Positions 34,171 to 42,304 of a stretch of DNA of 64,000 nucleotides are shown piece by piece (position 1 is the stretch's first letter; each line of letters opens with the position of its first letter). The DNA comes from Alicyclobacillus mali (GTDB lineage Bacteria; Bacillota; Bacilli; Alicyclobacillales; Alicyclobacillaceae). Under the pieces are notes generated by a model, which saw nothing but the letters and a program-made list of their open reading frames with translations, made no database searches and was not told where the DNA came from. A program made the position numbers and the translations under genes. The stretch is from assembly GCF_017329565.1 (NCBI RefSeq), contig NZ_JAFMTT010000004.1; one strand, written 5' to 3'.

Positions 34171-34231
34171 GCTTGGCCCCTCCTTGATGACAACAGATGC
34201 CGCTGCGCAAGCTAGTCGTGAGGTGACATGA

Positions 34232-35146
34232 ATGAAGCGTCCCGCGGCGAAGCTCACGCATGGTGACAAGGTCTACTTTCCGGCTCCAGGCCTGTCCAAA
34301 CGCGACTACCTCACCTATCTTGCCCAAATCGGCGAACACTTGGTCCGGCACCTTCGCAATCGGCCCATCACGTTGGTTCGATGCCCCGGCGGGGTGATGG
34401 GCCGACGATTCTATCAGCGCCATCTTCCGCCACACGCTCCGACGAGCCTGCCGCGCCGATTTCGTGAAGAGGGTGAACGCCCACTCATTTCCATATCCGA
34501 CGTCGATACGCTCCTGTACTACGGAAACTTGGGTGCCGTCGAGTTTCATGCCGGCCTGCACCTTCTTGAGGGCCCTCAAGCCGGGTGTCCCACCGCGCTG
34601 ACGTTCGATCTCGATCCTTCCGACCCGGGCGACTTCGAGCGCGTGCGCGAACTTGCACTACGACTGCGAGACGTGCTTCGTGGGCTCGAGCTCGACGGCC
34701 TCCCCAAGACCACGGGCGCATCTGGCCTGCAAGTGTTCGTCCCGCTGGCGCATCCACTCCCATATGCCGTGACGCGGCCGGTCGTGAGCTTTATCGCGGC
34801 TTACTGTGCATCGCGTTGGCCGAACCTCGCCACCACCGAACGGCTCGTTCGCCATCGCGGTCGCCGCGTATACGTGGACGCACCTCAGCACGGGCCAACG
34901 CGCACGCTGATCGCGGCCTACAGCGCGCGCGCTGTCGAGAACGCACTGGTGTCCGTTCCCGTCACCTGGTCCGAACTCGAGGCAGGCGTGAGGCCAGACC
35001 ATTTTCCACTGCATGCGGTGCCCGACCGATTGGCCCGGATGGGCGACTTGATGGCCATCGCCGCACGCCACCCGTCGTCGCGCGTGCAGGCGATTCACGA
35101 TACGCTTCCCCCGCGTTGGCGACAAACACGCGTCCGTCCAGTATAA
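34232..35146 (+). CDS. Stand-alone NHEJ polymerase/primase (LigD polymerase module)
   Basis: A 304-residue archaeo-eukaryotic primase-superfamily polymerase corresponding to the LigD polymerase module, which fills in gaps, often with ribonucleotides, during end joining. Markers are KVYFPAPGLSKRDYLTYL, RCPGGVMGRRFYQRH, the catalytic metal motif FDLDPSD, TTGASGLQVFVPL and PVTWSELEAGVRPDHF. It is divergent from the ligase gene; in many Bacillota the two modules are fused in one LigD. ATG 34232 follows GAGGTGAC. The mtnP promoter lies within its last codons. Confidence 0.92.
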   Translation: MKRPAAKLTHGDKVYFPAPGLSKRDYLTYLAQIGEHLVRHLRNRPITLVRCPGGVMGRRFYQRHLPPHAPTSLPRRFREEGERPLISISDVDTLLYYGNLGAVEFHAGLHLLEGPQAGCPTALTFDLDPSDPGDFERVRELALRLRDVLRGLELDGLPKTTGASGLQVFVPLAHPLPYAVTRPVVSFIAAYCASRWPNLATTERLVRHRGRRVYVDAPQHGPTRTLIAAYSARAVENALVSVPVTWSELEAGVRPDHFPLHAVPDRLARMGDLMAIAARHPSSRVQAIHDTLPPRWRQTRVRPV

Positions 35147-35147
35147 T
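35119..35147 (+). promoter_or_regulatory. Promoter for the mtnP-mtnA-mtaD unit
   Basis: GCGACA (35119-35124), a 17-bp spacer and a perfect TATAAT (35142-35147), overlapping the end of the polymerase gene and 34 bp before the mtnP start. Confidence 0.6.
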
Positions 35148-35181
35148 CGAGGACAAGACCCGAAGAGTGGAGGAAGTCGTC

Positions 35182-35979
35182 ATGCGTTACGGCATCATCG
35201 GCGGCACAGGCGTCTATCAGCCCGGAGATCTGCCTGGGGCCACGCGCGAACGAGTACATACCCCGTACGGGGAGGTCGAAGTGACACTCGGAACCTACGA
35301 AGGCAAGGAGGTGGCGTTCCTCCCTCGCCATGGAAGTGGCCACAGCGTGCCCCCGCACCGCGTAAATTATCGGGCCAACATTTGGGCCTTGAAGCAACTC
35401 GGCGTCGAAACGGTTTTGGCGACAGCGGCCGTTGGCTCGCTCAACCGCCTGTTTCGCCCCGGCGATCTCGTCGTGATTGACGACGTGATCGACTGGACCA
35501 AGGGACGTCCTTCCACGTTTTTCGAGCAGGGACCAGTTGTGCACATCGACTTTTCCGACCCTTATTGCGCGCGCGTGCGGAAAGGCCTGGTCGAGACGGC
35601 GCGCGATCTCGGCCTTCGCGTGCATCACGGCGGCGTTTACGTCTGCGCGGAAGGGCCCAGGTTCGAGTCGAAGGCTGAAATCGCGTTGTTCGCGCGCCTC
35701 GGCGGCGACTTGGTGGGCATGACCAGCATGCCGGAGGCCGCGCTGGCAAAGGAAGCTGAACTGTGCTACGCGACGGTGTGCATGGTCACCAACTGGGCGG
35801 CTGGCATGGCGGCGAAGCCGCTGTCCCACGAGGAGGTCCTCGAGGCGATGCGGGAGAACGTGGCGGACATCCGGCGCCTGTTTTTCGCGTATATCGCGCG
35901 CGATAAGGCTGTGCGGGATTGTGCATGCGGTTCGGCGGTGGGCGGCCAGGTGCCGCTTGTGGGGGAGAGCGAAGCGTGA
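35182..35979 (+). CDS. mtnP: S-methyl-5'-thioadenosine phosphorylase
   Basis: Cleaves methylthioadenosine (from polyamine or quorum-signal synthesis) with phosphate to adenine and methylthioribose 1-phosphate. The 265-residue protein has IIGGTGVYQPGDL, FLPRHGSGHSVPPHRVNYRA (phosphate site), CAEGPRFES and GMTSMPEAALAKEAELCYA, the PNP/MTAP family 2 signature. A C-terminal CACGS tail with clustered Cys is typical of thermophilic MTA phosphorylases. ATG 35182 follows GGAGGAAG. The stop overlaps the mtnA start (GTGA), and its product is the mtnA substrate. Confidence 0.93.
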   Translation: MRYGIIGGTGVYQPGDLPGATRERVHTPYGEVEVTLGTYEGKEVAFLPRHGSGHSVPPHRVNYRANIWALKQLGVETVLATAAVGSLNRLFRPGDLVVIDDVIDWTKGRPSTFFEQGPVVHIDFSDPYCARVRKGLVETARDLGLRVHHGGVYVCAEGPRFESKAEIALFARLGGDLVGMTSMPEAALAKEAELCYATVCMVTNWAAGMAAKPLSHEEVLEAMRENVADIRRLFFAYIARDKAVRDCACGSAVGGQVPLVGESEA

Positions 35980-36998
35980 GGGCTATCCGATATCAGCCGG
36001 ATAGGCTGGAGTTGCTCGACCAAACGAGGCTCCCTCATGAGACGGTCTGGTTGACATGCCGCACGGCTGAGGACGTGTATCATGCCATTCGGTCGATGCA
36101 GGTGAGAGGGGCGCCGGCCATCGGCGCCGCGGCCGCATTCGGCCTTGCGCTCGAGGCCAGGCGGCTCGAGCCGACTGATGCGCGATCCCGGCTGCCAGAA
36201 GTTGCGGCGTGGATGAAGACCGCTCGCCCGACCGCTGTCAACCTGATGCAGGCCGTCGACGAGGTGATGGCGGCGCTCGAGGAGGCGCCGCCGGGATGGG
36301 AGGCGGATGCGCTGTACCAGCGCGCCGTCGCCATCGCGGAGCGCGACATCGAGACGAATCGCCGCATCGGCGAGATCGGCGCGCAATGGATCGCCAAGCA
36401 CGGGGGGCGCGTGTTGACGCACTGCAACACGGGTTCGCTCGCGACCGTGGAATACGGAACTGCTCTCGGCATCCTGCGGGCCATGCATGAAGCGGGGACG
36501 CTGGAACACGTGTACGTGGACGAGACGCGTCCGTACCTGCAGGGTGCGCGCCTCACGGCGTACGAACTGCAGGAAGAGGGCATGCCATTCGACATCATCA
36601 CGGATTCCACCGCTGGATTTGCCATGAAGCTCGGCTGGATCGACGCCGTGATCGTCGGCGCGGACCGAATTGCTCGAAACGGAGATACGGCGAACAAAAT
36701 CGGCACCTATTCTCTTGCGGTCCTGGCCTCGCATCACGGGATTCCGTTTTACGTGGCGGCGCCGACGACGACCATCGATCTGTCGACACCCTCCGGCGAT
36801 GACATTCCGATTGAAGAACGAAGTGCAACTGAGGTGACGCATTGGATGGGGAGACCCATTGCGCCCGAGGGCGCTTCGGCGAGACACCTGGCGTTTGATG
36901 TCACGCCGCATCACCTCATCACGGCCATCATCACGGAGCGCGGCGTCGCGGTGCCACCGTTTGAAGTGTCGCTGATGCGGTTGTGTGGCACGCGTTGA
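35976..36998 (+). CDS. mtnA: Methylthioribose-1-phosphate isomerase
   Basis: Converts methylthioribose 1-phosphate to methylthioribulose 1-phosphate in methionine salvage. The 340-residue protein belongs to the eIF2B-like isomerase family, with MQVRGAPAIGAAAAFG, the catalytic Cys in THCNTGSLAT (C150), and the catalytic Asp in GADRIARNGDTANK (D230). GTG 35976 follows GGGGGAGA. The remaining salvage genes (mtnB, mtnD and others) are not in the window. Confidence 0.94.
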   Translation: MRAIRYQPDRLELLDQTRLPHETVWLTCRTAEDVYHAIRSMQVRGAPAIGAAAAFGLALEARRLEPTDARSRLPEVAAWMKTARPTAVNLMQAVDEVMAALEEAPPGWEADALYQRAVAIAERDIETNRRIGEIGAQWIAKHGGRVLTHCNTGSLATVEYGTALGILRAMHEAGTLEHVYVDETRPYLQGARLTAYELQEEGMPFDIITDSTAGFAMKLGWIDAVIVGADRIARNGDTANKIGTYSLAVLASHHGIPFYVAAPTTTIDLSTPSGDDIPIEERSATEVTHWMGRPIAPEGASARHLAFDVTPHHLITAIITERGVAVPPFEVSLMRLCGTR

Positions 36999-37027
36999 CG
37001 AAGACGAATTCGGAAGGATGAAGGCGA

Positions 37028-38344
37028 ATGGCACATGAACGATCCGTCACCGTACTCGAGGTGGGCGGTGCCGTCGTGGATCGACACACGTTCTATGCGG
37101 GTCCCGCGTACTTCGTGATCGAAGGGAGCCACATCGTCCGGCATGGGGAGGGCGATTATGAACCGGATCCCGGCGAAGTGGTGGTGCGGAGATGGCGCAA
37201 GCGGGACAGAATCGCCATCCCGGGCCTCGTGAATGCACACGGCCACGCGGCGATGACGCTGCTTCGCGGCGTGGGAGACGACCTGCCGCTCATGACGTGG
37301 CTTACCGAGCGAATTTTCCCCATTGAGGCGCGTCTCACGGCCGAGTGCGTATACTGGGGCACACAGCTCGCGTGCTGGGAGATGCTCTTGTCGGGCACCA
37401 CTGCCTATGCCGACATGTACATGATGATGGATCACGCCGCGGAAGCGGCGGCGGAGTCGGGCATGCGGGCGCTTTTGTCCATCGGCCTTGCCGCGACGGA
37501 GGCGGATGTGCAGGCCGAAAAGCTCGAGGCAAGCCGCGCGTTTGTGCAGGCATGGCATGGGAAGGGGGACGGTCGGATTCAGGTGGCGCTTGGACCGCAC
37601 GCGCCGTATACCTGTCCGGAACCGTTCTTAACGCAAGTCGCCGATCTCGCCGCTGAGCTTGGCGTCGGCATCCAGATCCACCTGAGCGAGACCCGAGGTG
37701 AGGTGGATCAATTTCTCTCCCAGGAGGGACTCACGCCGATTGGATTGGCGGAGCGGGCCGGCCTGTTGAACCTGCCCACGCTCGCCGCGCACTGCGTGCA
37801 CGCCACGCAGAACGACATTGAAATCTTGCGCGCCCACGACGTCCGCGTGGCCCACAATCCACAGAGCAACCTGAAGCTGGGTTCTGGCATCATGCCGCTC
37901 CCCGACATGCTCGATCGCGGCGTCACGGTGGGCCTTGGCACCGATGGCGCGGCGAGCAACAACAACTTGGATATGTTCGAAGAAATGCGCCTCGCGGCGA
38001 CGCTGCACAAGGGCGTGCGCGAGGACGCGACGACCGTCGATGCCGCCACCGCGTTCGCGCTCGCCACGGAACTCGGTGCTCGCGCCATCTTCCTGCCGGA
38101 AAACCACGGCACGCTGCGTCCCGGCGCGCCTTGTGACATGGTCTTGCTGGACGCGCACTCGCCGCATTTCACGCCGTCCCACGATCTGCTGTCAGATCTG
38201 GTATACGCGGCGGGAGCCGACGACGTCCTTGACGTGATAGTTGCGGGCGAGTGGGTTCTGCAAAACCGTGAACCCACGGCGCTCGATGCGGAGCGCATCC
38301 GCTTCGAGGCACGGCGCCTCAAGGACCTGCTGACGCGCGGCTAA
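37028..38344 (+). CDS. mtaD: 5-methylthioadenosine/S-adenosylhomocysteine deaminase (amidohydrolase)
   Basis: A 438-residue amidohydrolase of the MtaD/SsnA group, most likely deaminating methylthioadenosine and S-adenosylhomocysteine. The metal-binding pattern is present: NAHGHAAMTLLRG, HLSETRGEVDQ, AAHCVHA and GLGTDGAASNNNLDM. It probably competes with mtnP for the same substrate, which is unusual in one operon; it could prefer SAH. The ATG at 37028 has GGAAGGATGAAGG upstream, 29 bp after mtnA. The last 4 bases overlap the end of an opposite-strand small gene. Confidence 0.88.
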   Translation: MAHERSVTVLEVGGAVVDRHTFYAGPAYFVIEGSHIVRHGEGDYEPDPGEVVVRRWRKRDRIAIPGLVNAHGHAAMTLLRGVGDDLPLMTWLTERIFPIEARLTAECVYWGTQLACWEMLLSGTTAYADMYMMMDHAAEAAAESGMRALLSIGLAATEADVQAEKLEASRAFVQAWHGKGDGRIQVALGPHAPYTCPEPFLTQVADLAAELGVGIQIHLSETRGEVDQFLSQEGLTPIGLAERAGLLNLPTLAAHCVHATQNDIEILRAHDVRVAHNPQSNLKLGSGIMPLPDMLDRGVTVGLGTDGAASNNNLDMFEEMRLAATLHKGVREDATTVDAATAFALATELGARAIFLPENHGTLRPGAPCDMVLLDAHSPHFTPSHDLLSDLVYAAGADDVLDVIVAGEWVLQNREPTALDAERIRFEARRLKDLLTRG

Positions 38345-38508
38345 TCGCGTTCCATTTGCACGTCGGCTTCGGATTCCAAACGTGTCTCCGCGTCCAACAT
38401 GTCGGCGAGCGCGATATCCATGTACGCCTCAAACACGAAGCGGCGGACGTCTTCACGCGACGATGCGCGGTTGGTCCAATGGAGAAGCGCCTCTTCACGT
38501 TCAGTCAT
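38341..38508 (-). CDS. 55-residue acidic protein of unknown function
   Basis: A short intact gene starting MTEREEALLHWTNRASS and ending in QMERD. It is strongly charged, predicted helical (VRRFVFEAYMDIALADMLDA) and has no membrane segment. A very good ribosome binding site (GGGAGGTGG) lies about 7 bases before the ATG at 38508, the main reason to accept it. Its stop codon overlaps the stop of mtaD on the other strand by 4 bases. I do not recognise a family. Confidence 0.65.
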   Translation of the reverse strand: MTEREEALLHWTNRASSREDVRRFVFEAYMDIALADMLDAETRLESEADVQMERD

Positions 38509-38597
38509 ATGCCCACCTCCCGGTATCGTACTTCTAAGTATGAGCGGCGCGCCGCGGTCGTATGAGGCGTGAGGTGATGAGAGAGGAGAACGTCGTC

Positions 38598-39350
38598 ATG
38601 CGCATTTTGATCTGCAACGACGATGGCATCCAGGCCGCGGGCTTGTTCGCATTGGTGGAAGTCGCATCTAGCTTTGGAGACGTGGTCGTGGCGGCCCCGG
38701 ACAGGCAGCGCAGCGCTTCGAGTCACGGCATCAGTCTGCACCGCACGATTCGGGTCGAACGGCGCGAGGTTCCGGGGGCGGCCGATGCGTTCGCGTTGTC
38801 TGGAACGCCTGTGGACTGTTGCAAATGGGCGCTCGCCGTTCTGCACGCCGAGCGTCCGTTCGATCTCGTGCTGTCAGGCATCAATGCCGGAGCGAATCTC
38901 GCGACGGACGTGCTGTATTCCGGGACCGTCGCCATTGCGGGCGAGGCGGCTCTACAGGGCGTGAAGGCCCTCGCCCTGTCCCACGTTGGACCGCCGTTTG
39001 ACTTCGCCGCCGCGCAGGCAGCTTCTCGGCTGCTCATCGAACTCGCCATCGATCTCGCTCTACCGGCCGACACCTTCCTCAGTGCCAATATTCCCTTTGT
39101 TGGCCAGAAAATCTGGACTCGGGCGGACATCGTGTGGTGTGACCTGGGTGTGCGCAGGTACCACGACATTTTTTCGCGCGAACTCGACGTGGAAGGGCAC
39201 GAGGTGTATCGTTATGGTGGAGATATCATCGACGAGGTCGGCGAAGGTCTCTTGGACATCGGCGTGGTGCGGTCAGGGAAGATTAGCTTAACGCCTTTGC
39301 GATATCACTTCACGAACGACCAGTTCTTGCGAGACATGATATCTAGCTGA
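38598..39350 (+). CDS. surE: 5'/3'-nucleotidase SurE
   Basis: A 250-residue metal-dependent phosphatase of the SurE family acting on nucleoside monophosphates. The metal-binding ICNDDGIQAAG at the N-terminus, APDRQRSASSHGIS, GTPVDC and LSGINAGANLATDVLYSGTVAIAGEA are all present. ATG 38598 is chosen because GAGAGGAG lies about 9 bases upstream. It is followed after 19 bp by ypmA on the same strand. Confidence 0.94.
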   Translation: MRILICNDDGIQAAGLFALVEVASSFGDVVVAAPDRQRSASSHGISLHRTIRVERREVPGAADAFALSGTPVDCCKWALAVLHAERPFDLVLSGINAGANLATDVLYSGTVAIAGEAALQGVKALALSHVGPPFDFAAAQAASRLLIELAIDLALPADTFLSANIPFVGQKIWTRADIVWCDLGVRRYHDIFSRELDVEGHEVYRYGGDIIDEVGEGLLDIGVVRSGKISLTPLRYHFTNDQFLRDMISS

Positions 39351-39369
39351 TGACGGCGGGTGGAATGGT

Positions 39370-39549
39370 TTGGATCCTAAGTGGAGCGTCTACGCGACGA
39401 TGGTGTGTTCCAACTCCGAAGATCTGTATCGAGTCATCGACTTCTTGAATCGAAACCTCAAAGACAAGGACGTCATCTTCGGGATGGCCAAGTCTGAACA
39501 GCACCCCGACAAAGTTCAAATTACCATCTACCGGACGGATGAAGCATGA
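39370..39549 (+). CDS. ypmA: YpmA-like small protein (DUF4264)
   Basis: A 59-residue protein with a TTG start. LYRVIDFLNRNLKDKDVIFG and QITIYRTDEA match the Bacillus YpmA family. GGGTGG lies about 6 bases before the TTG, and no other in-frame start is available upstream. The stop overlaps the ypmB start (ATGA). In Bacillus ypmA directly follows dinG; here about 7 kb of other genes intervene. Function is not known. Confidence 0.75.
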   Translation: MDPKWSVYATMVCSNSEDLYRVIDFLNRNLKDKDVIFGMAKSEQHPDKVQITIYRTDEA

Positions 39550-40058
39550 CGAAACGAAGGGCCTTGTGGATGTTGGTGCCGATCGCGGTGGCCGTGATCG
39601 GCATCGGCGTTCTCACCTACTTTTGGAACTTGCTGAGCCCCTACTGGGCTGCCGAAGAAAAGGCGGCGGCCTACGTTTTGGACCACACGCCGCTCGACCG
39701 GTTGAAGTCGTACAGCGTGTTTACCGCGGCAGGGGTCGAGGACGTGTTTCAGGGGCAGGACGGGTTTGGTCGTACTTGGTATGCCTTCTATGTGCCGTCC
39801 ATGGGTAGGGCATTCACGTTGCCTTCGAGCGCTGTATTGTCCGACGCTGCGGTGAAAAGGCTCGCCGCTGCGCGCGGACTCGTTGTGCAGTCCATTTCGC
39901 TCGGCTACGTCGCGAGCAATCCAAGTGCTCCGACTTGGGCGAAATCGGGGACCGCCGTGTATGAGGTCATGGGTCGCTCGCAGGGGCACCTGACCTTTTT
40001 GTATTTCGATGCGACGACTGGACGACTTTTGTGGCAGTACTCGCTCGTGCGTTCTTGA
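39546..40058 (+). CDS. ypmB: YpmB-like membrane-anchored PepSY protein
   Basis: A 170-residue protein with one N-terminal membrane segment (residues about 8-30) and an extracytoplasmic part. The central region, about residues 40-110, matches the DUF5590-like part of YpmB, and the C-terminal part (TAVYEVMGRSQGHLTFLYFD ... GRLLWQ) is PepSY-like. Role unknown; PepSY domains are often tied to protease inhibition or cell-surface control. The ypmA-ypmB pair is conserved in Bacillus, where aspB and asnS follow; aspB is replaced here by two other genes. Confidence 0.8.
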   Translation: MTKRRALWMLVPIAVAVIGIGVLTYFWNLLSPYWAAEEKAAAYVLDHTPLDRLKSYSVFTAAGVEDVFQGQDGFGRTWYAFYVPSMGRAFTLPSSAVLSDAAVKRLAAARGLVVQSISLGYVASNPSAPTWAKSGTAVYEVMGRSQGHLTFLYFDATTGRLLWQYSLVRS

Positions 40059-40088
40059 ACAGCTGGAAGCGCGGGAAACAAGTGCGGC

Positions 40089-40117
40089 TGAACACATGTT
40101 CGACAGCATGCTATACT
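40089..40117 (+). promoter_or_regulatory. Extended -10 promoter for the FtsH-like pair
   Basis: TGAACA (40089-40094), a 17-bp spacer and TATACT (40112-40117), with TG at 40109-40110. The extended -10 TGCTATACT is identical to that before aroC. It is 46 bp before the next start. Confidence 0.55.
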
Positions 40118-40162
40118 GGTCTCAAGAGCCGCACAGACCAGCGATAGAAGGGGGCGAGGTCT

Positions 40163-40702
40163 TTGTCTCGCATCCGCATTGTGCCGATTTTCGTGACGGC
40201 ACTCCTGATGCTCGCGCTTCTCATCGGCGGCTGGCAGGCCTATCAACACTATAACTTGCTGAACCCGCTCAAACAAAGCCTGCAGTCGGTCGCCGGTGTG
40301 GAAAAGGTCGATATCACGACGGGAAGCCCGGATGTGGTGGTCATTCAACTGGGGCCCTTTCAAACGCTGAAAGACGGAGATCTCCAGATGACGTACGACG
40401 CCATATCCGACGAGATAGAGCACAAACTGGGCACGAACGTCAGTGTTCGCATTGGCGATGCGCACGAGGGGCCCTTGACGCAGCTTTTCGAAGGCGCCTT
40501 TGAGCTCTATATCCAACAGGGCATTGCCAAAGAGGACTACACGCAAATGGCGTCCGACGTAGCGCGCTTGGCGAAGTCGAACCACGTGGCCTATCGGTTG
40601 ACGATGGACAATTCGTTCATCTACCTCCAGTTGCAAAAAGGCCCTTACTATTTGTATCGCGTGATTCCTTACGCGTCGCGCGCGGGAGGTGCGACGGCAT
40701 GA
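40163..40702 (+). CDS. Single-span membrane protein coupled to the FtsH-like protease
   Basis: A 179-residue protein with one N-terminal membrane helix (residues about 6-25) and an extracytoplasmic domain of about 150 residues of mixed alpha/beta character (VEKVDITTG ... VVVIQLGPFQ ... VSVRIGDAHEG). No catalytic motif is seen. The TTG start at 40163 follows GGGCGAGGT. Its stop overlaps the ATG of the AAA protease by 4 bases, so the two are translationally coupled and probably act together. I do not recognise the family. Confidence 0.72.
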   Translation: MSRIRIVPIFVTALLMLALLIGGWQAYQHYNLLNPLKQSLQSVAGVEKVDITTGSPDVVVIQLGPFQTLKDGDLQMTYDAISDEIEHKLGTNVSVRIGDAHEGPLTQLFEGAFELYIQQGIAKEDYTQMASDVARLAKSNHVAYRLTMDNSFIYLQLQKGPYYLYRVIPYASRAGGATA

Positions 40703-42210
40703 CCATGCGCGAATGGCTCATCGGAACCGGGATTGCTGTGCTAGCATTCTTGGGCATGCTACACGTGATTCAGATCATCCCGGTCCTCTTCCTCGCCGGG
40801 TTGGGAGCGATGTTGTGGGTGGTCTTGGATAGGCGGAACGCTCAGTCTCCGGCAGGCCGAGATGTGGCGGTGCGTCCCAACCTGTCGTTTGACGAGATTG
40901 GGGGACAGGAGTCCGCCAAGCGGGAACTGATGGAGGCGCTTGACTTTTTGCGATATCGCGACCGCATCGCGGAGCTCGGCATTCGACCCATCAAAGGCAT
41001 CCTGCTCACTGGACCTCCCGGAACTGGCAAGACCTTGATGGCGAAAGCTGCTGCAACCTACACGGACTCCGTGTTCCTGTCCGCCTCCGGCTCCGAATTT
41101 GTCGAGATGTACGTGGGCGTGGGGGCGAGCCGCGTGCGCGACCTGTTTCGTCGAGCCCGGGCGCTGGCGAAGCGAGAAAACAAAGACAGCGCCATCATCT
41201 TCCTGGACGAGATCGACGTCGTGGGTGGGCGACGCGGTCAGCACAGCCATCAGGAATATGACCAGACGCTCAATCAACTTCTGACTGAGATGGACGGAAT
41301 GAACACGTCGCAACACCCGTTCGTACTCGTGATGGCCGCCACCAATCGCCCTGATATGCTCGATCCGGCGTTGCTCAGACCGGGTCGGTTTGATCGACAG
41401 ATTCGGGTCGACCTGCCTGACAAAGAGGGGCGTCTGCATATCCTTCGAATCCAGACGAAAAACAAACCCCTCGCACCAGACGTGGACCTCGAGCACATCG
41501 CCCGAGAAACCTTTGGGTTTTCCGGCGCGCAACTTGAAGCTGTCGTCAACGAAGCGGCCATCATGGCGCTCCGCAAAGGCGAGTCGGTGATTCGTCAGGA
41601 GATGTTTCGGGATGCCGTCGATAAGGTCCTGATGGGTGAAAAGACAGGCCGACGTCCGACCGACGAGGAGCTCGAGCGCGTGGCGGTCCATGAAATTGGA
41701 CACGCTATCGTGACCGAGCTTCGGAGGCCTGGAGCGGTGTCCCACATCACGATTGCGCCTCGAGGCCGCGCACTCGGTTTTGTCCGGCAAATTCCGGACG
41801 ACGACCAGTATCTCTACACGAAAGAGCAGTTGGAACAGCAGATTGATATCGCCCTGGCCGGATGTCTGGCCGAGGAACTCCAATACGGCAACCGGAGCAC
41901 GGGCGCTCAGAATGATTTTCAACAGGCGTCTCAGTTGGCGCGGACCATGGTGAGGTGCGGGTTATCGAGACTCGGCATCGTGGATGAAGAGCACCTGCCG
42001 GAGCGGCTTCTCGAGCGGGAAGTGCGCTTCATCCTGGCCGAGCGCGAGCGGGCGACGAGAGAGGTTTTGCGCCCGTATCACGGCGAGATCGCTCGACTGG
42101 CGGAACAAGTCGTGCGCGAAGAAAGCGTGGATGGGGCAGAATTCCGCCGGTGGCTGGAAGGGCTCGCGCAGGCCGAGCTCGCGTCTGCCATGATGACCGC
42201 TGGTGAGTGA
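40699..42210 (+). CDS. Compact FtsH-like membrane AAA+ zinc protease
   Basis: A 503-residue FtsH relative. Two closely spaced hydrophobic segments (residues about 5-42) replace the usual pair flanking a 70-residue extracytoplasmic domain, which is missing. The AAA module has Walker A GPPGTGKT (K111), pore loop MYVGVGASRVRDLF and Walker B LDEID (D170). The M41 peptidase has HEIGH (H331, E332, H335) and the third zinc ligand D406 in GAQNDFQQA. It should be an active membrane protease, shorter than Bacillus FtsH (637 residues). It is coupled to the preceding membrane protein. A strong terminator follows. Substrate unknown. Confidence 0.88.
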   Translation: MTMREWLIGTGIAVLAFLGMLHVIQIIPVLFLAGLGAMLWVVLDRRNAQSPAGRDVAVRPNLSFDEIGGQESAKRELMEALDFLRYRDRIAELGIRPIKGILLTGPPGTGKTLMAKAAATYTDSVFLSASGSEFVEMYVGVGASRVRDLFRRARALAKRENKDSAIIFLDEIDVVGGRRGQHSHQEYDQTLNQLLTEMDGMNTSQHPFVLVMAATNRPDMLDPALLRPGRFDRQIRVDLPDKEGRLHILRIQTKNKPLAPDVDLEHIARETFGFSGAQLEAVVNEAAIMALRKGESVIRQEMFRDAVDKVLMGEKTGRRPTDEELERVAVHEIGHAIVTELRRPGAVSHITIAPRGRALGFVRQIPDDDQYLYTKEQLEQQIDIALAGCLAEELQYGNRSTGAQNDFQQASQLARTMVRCGLSRLGIVDEEHLPERLLEREVRFILAERERATREVLRPYHGEIARLAEQVVREESVDGAEFRRWLEGLAQAELASAMMTAGE

Positions 42211-42223
42211 GATCTCGTTGTCT

Positions 42224-42255
42224 GCGCAGGGGAAGCCAAGCCCCTGCGCGTTTTT
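42224..42255 (+). terminator. Strong intrinsic terminator after the FtsH-like gene
   Basis: GCGCAGGGG (42224-42232) pairs perfectly with CCCCTGCGC (42241-42249) over an 8-base loop, followed by GTTTTT. Its T-run forms part of the next promoter. Confidence 0.9.
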
Positions 42256-42263
42256 GCTATAAT
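42255..42263 (+). promoter_or_regulatory. Extended -10 promoter of asnS
   Basis: TGCTATAAT (TG at 42255-42256, TATAAT at 42258-42263) immediately follows the terminator T-run. No -35 is visible because the terminator occupies that place. It would give a leader of about 35 nt before asnS. Confidence 0.6.
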
Positions 42264-42304
42264 CGGTGCGTATCGCGTTTGGTACGTATATGGGGGGAGA
42301 CGGC

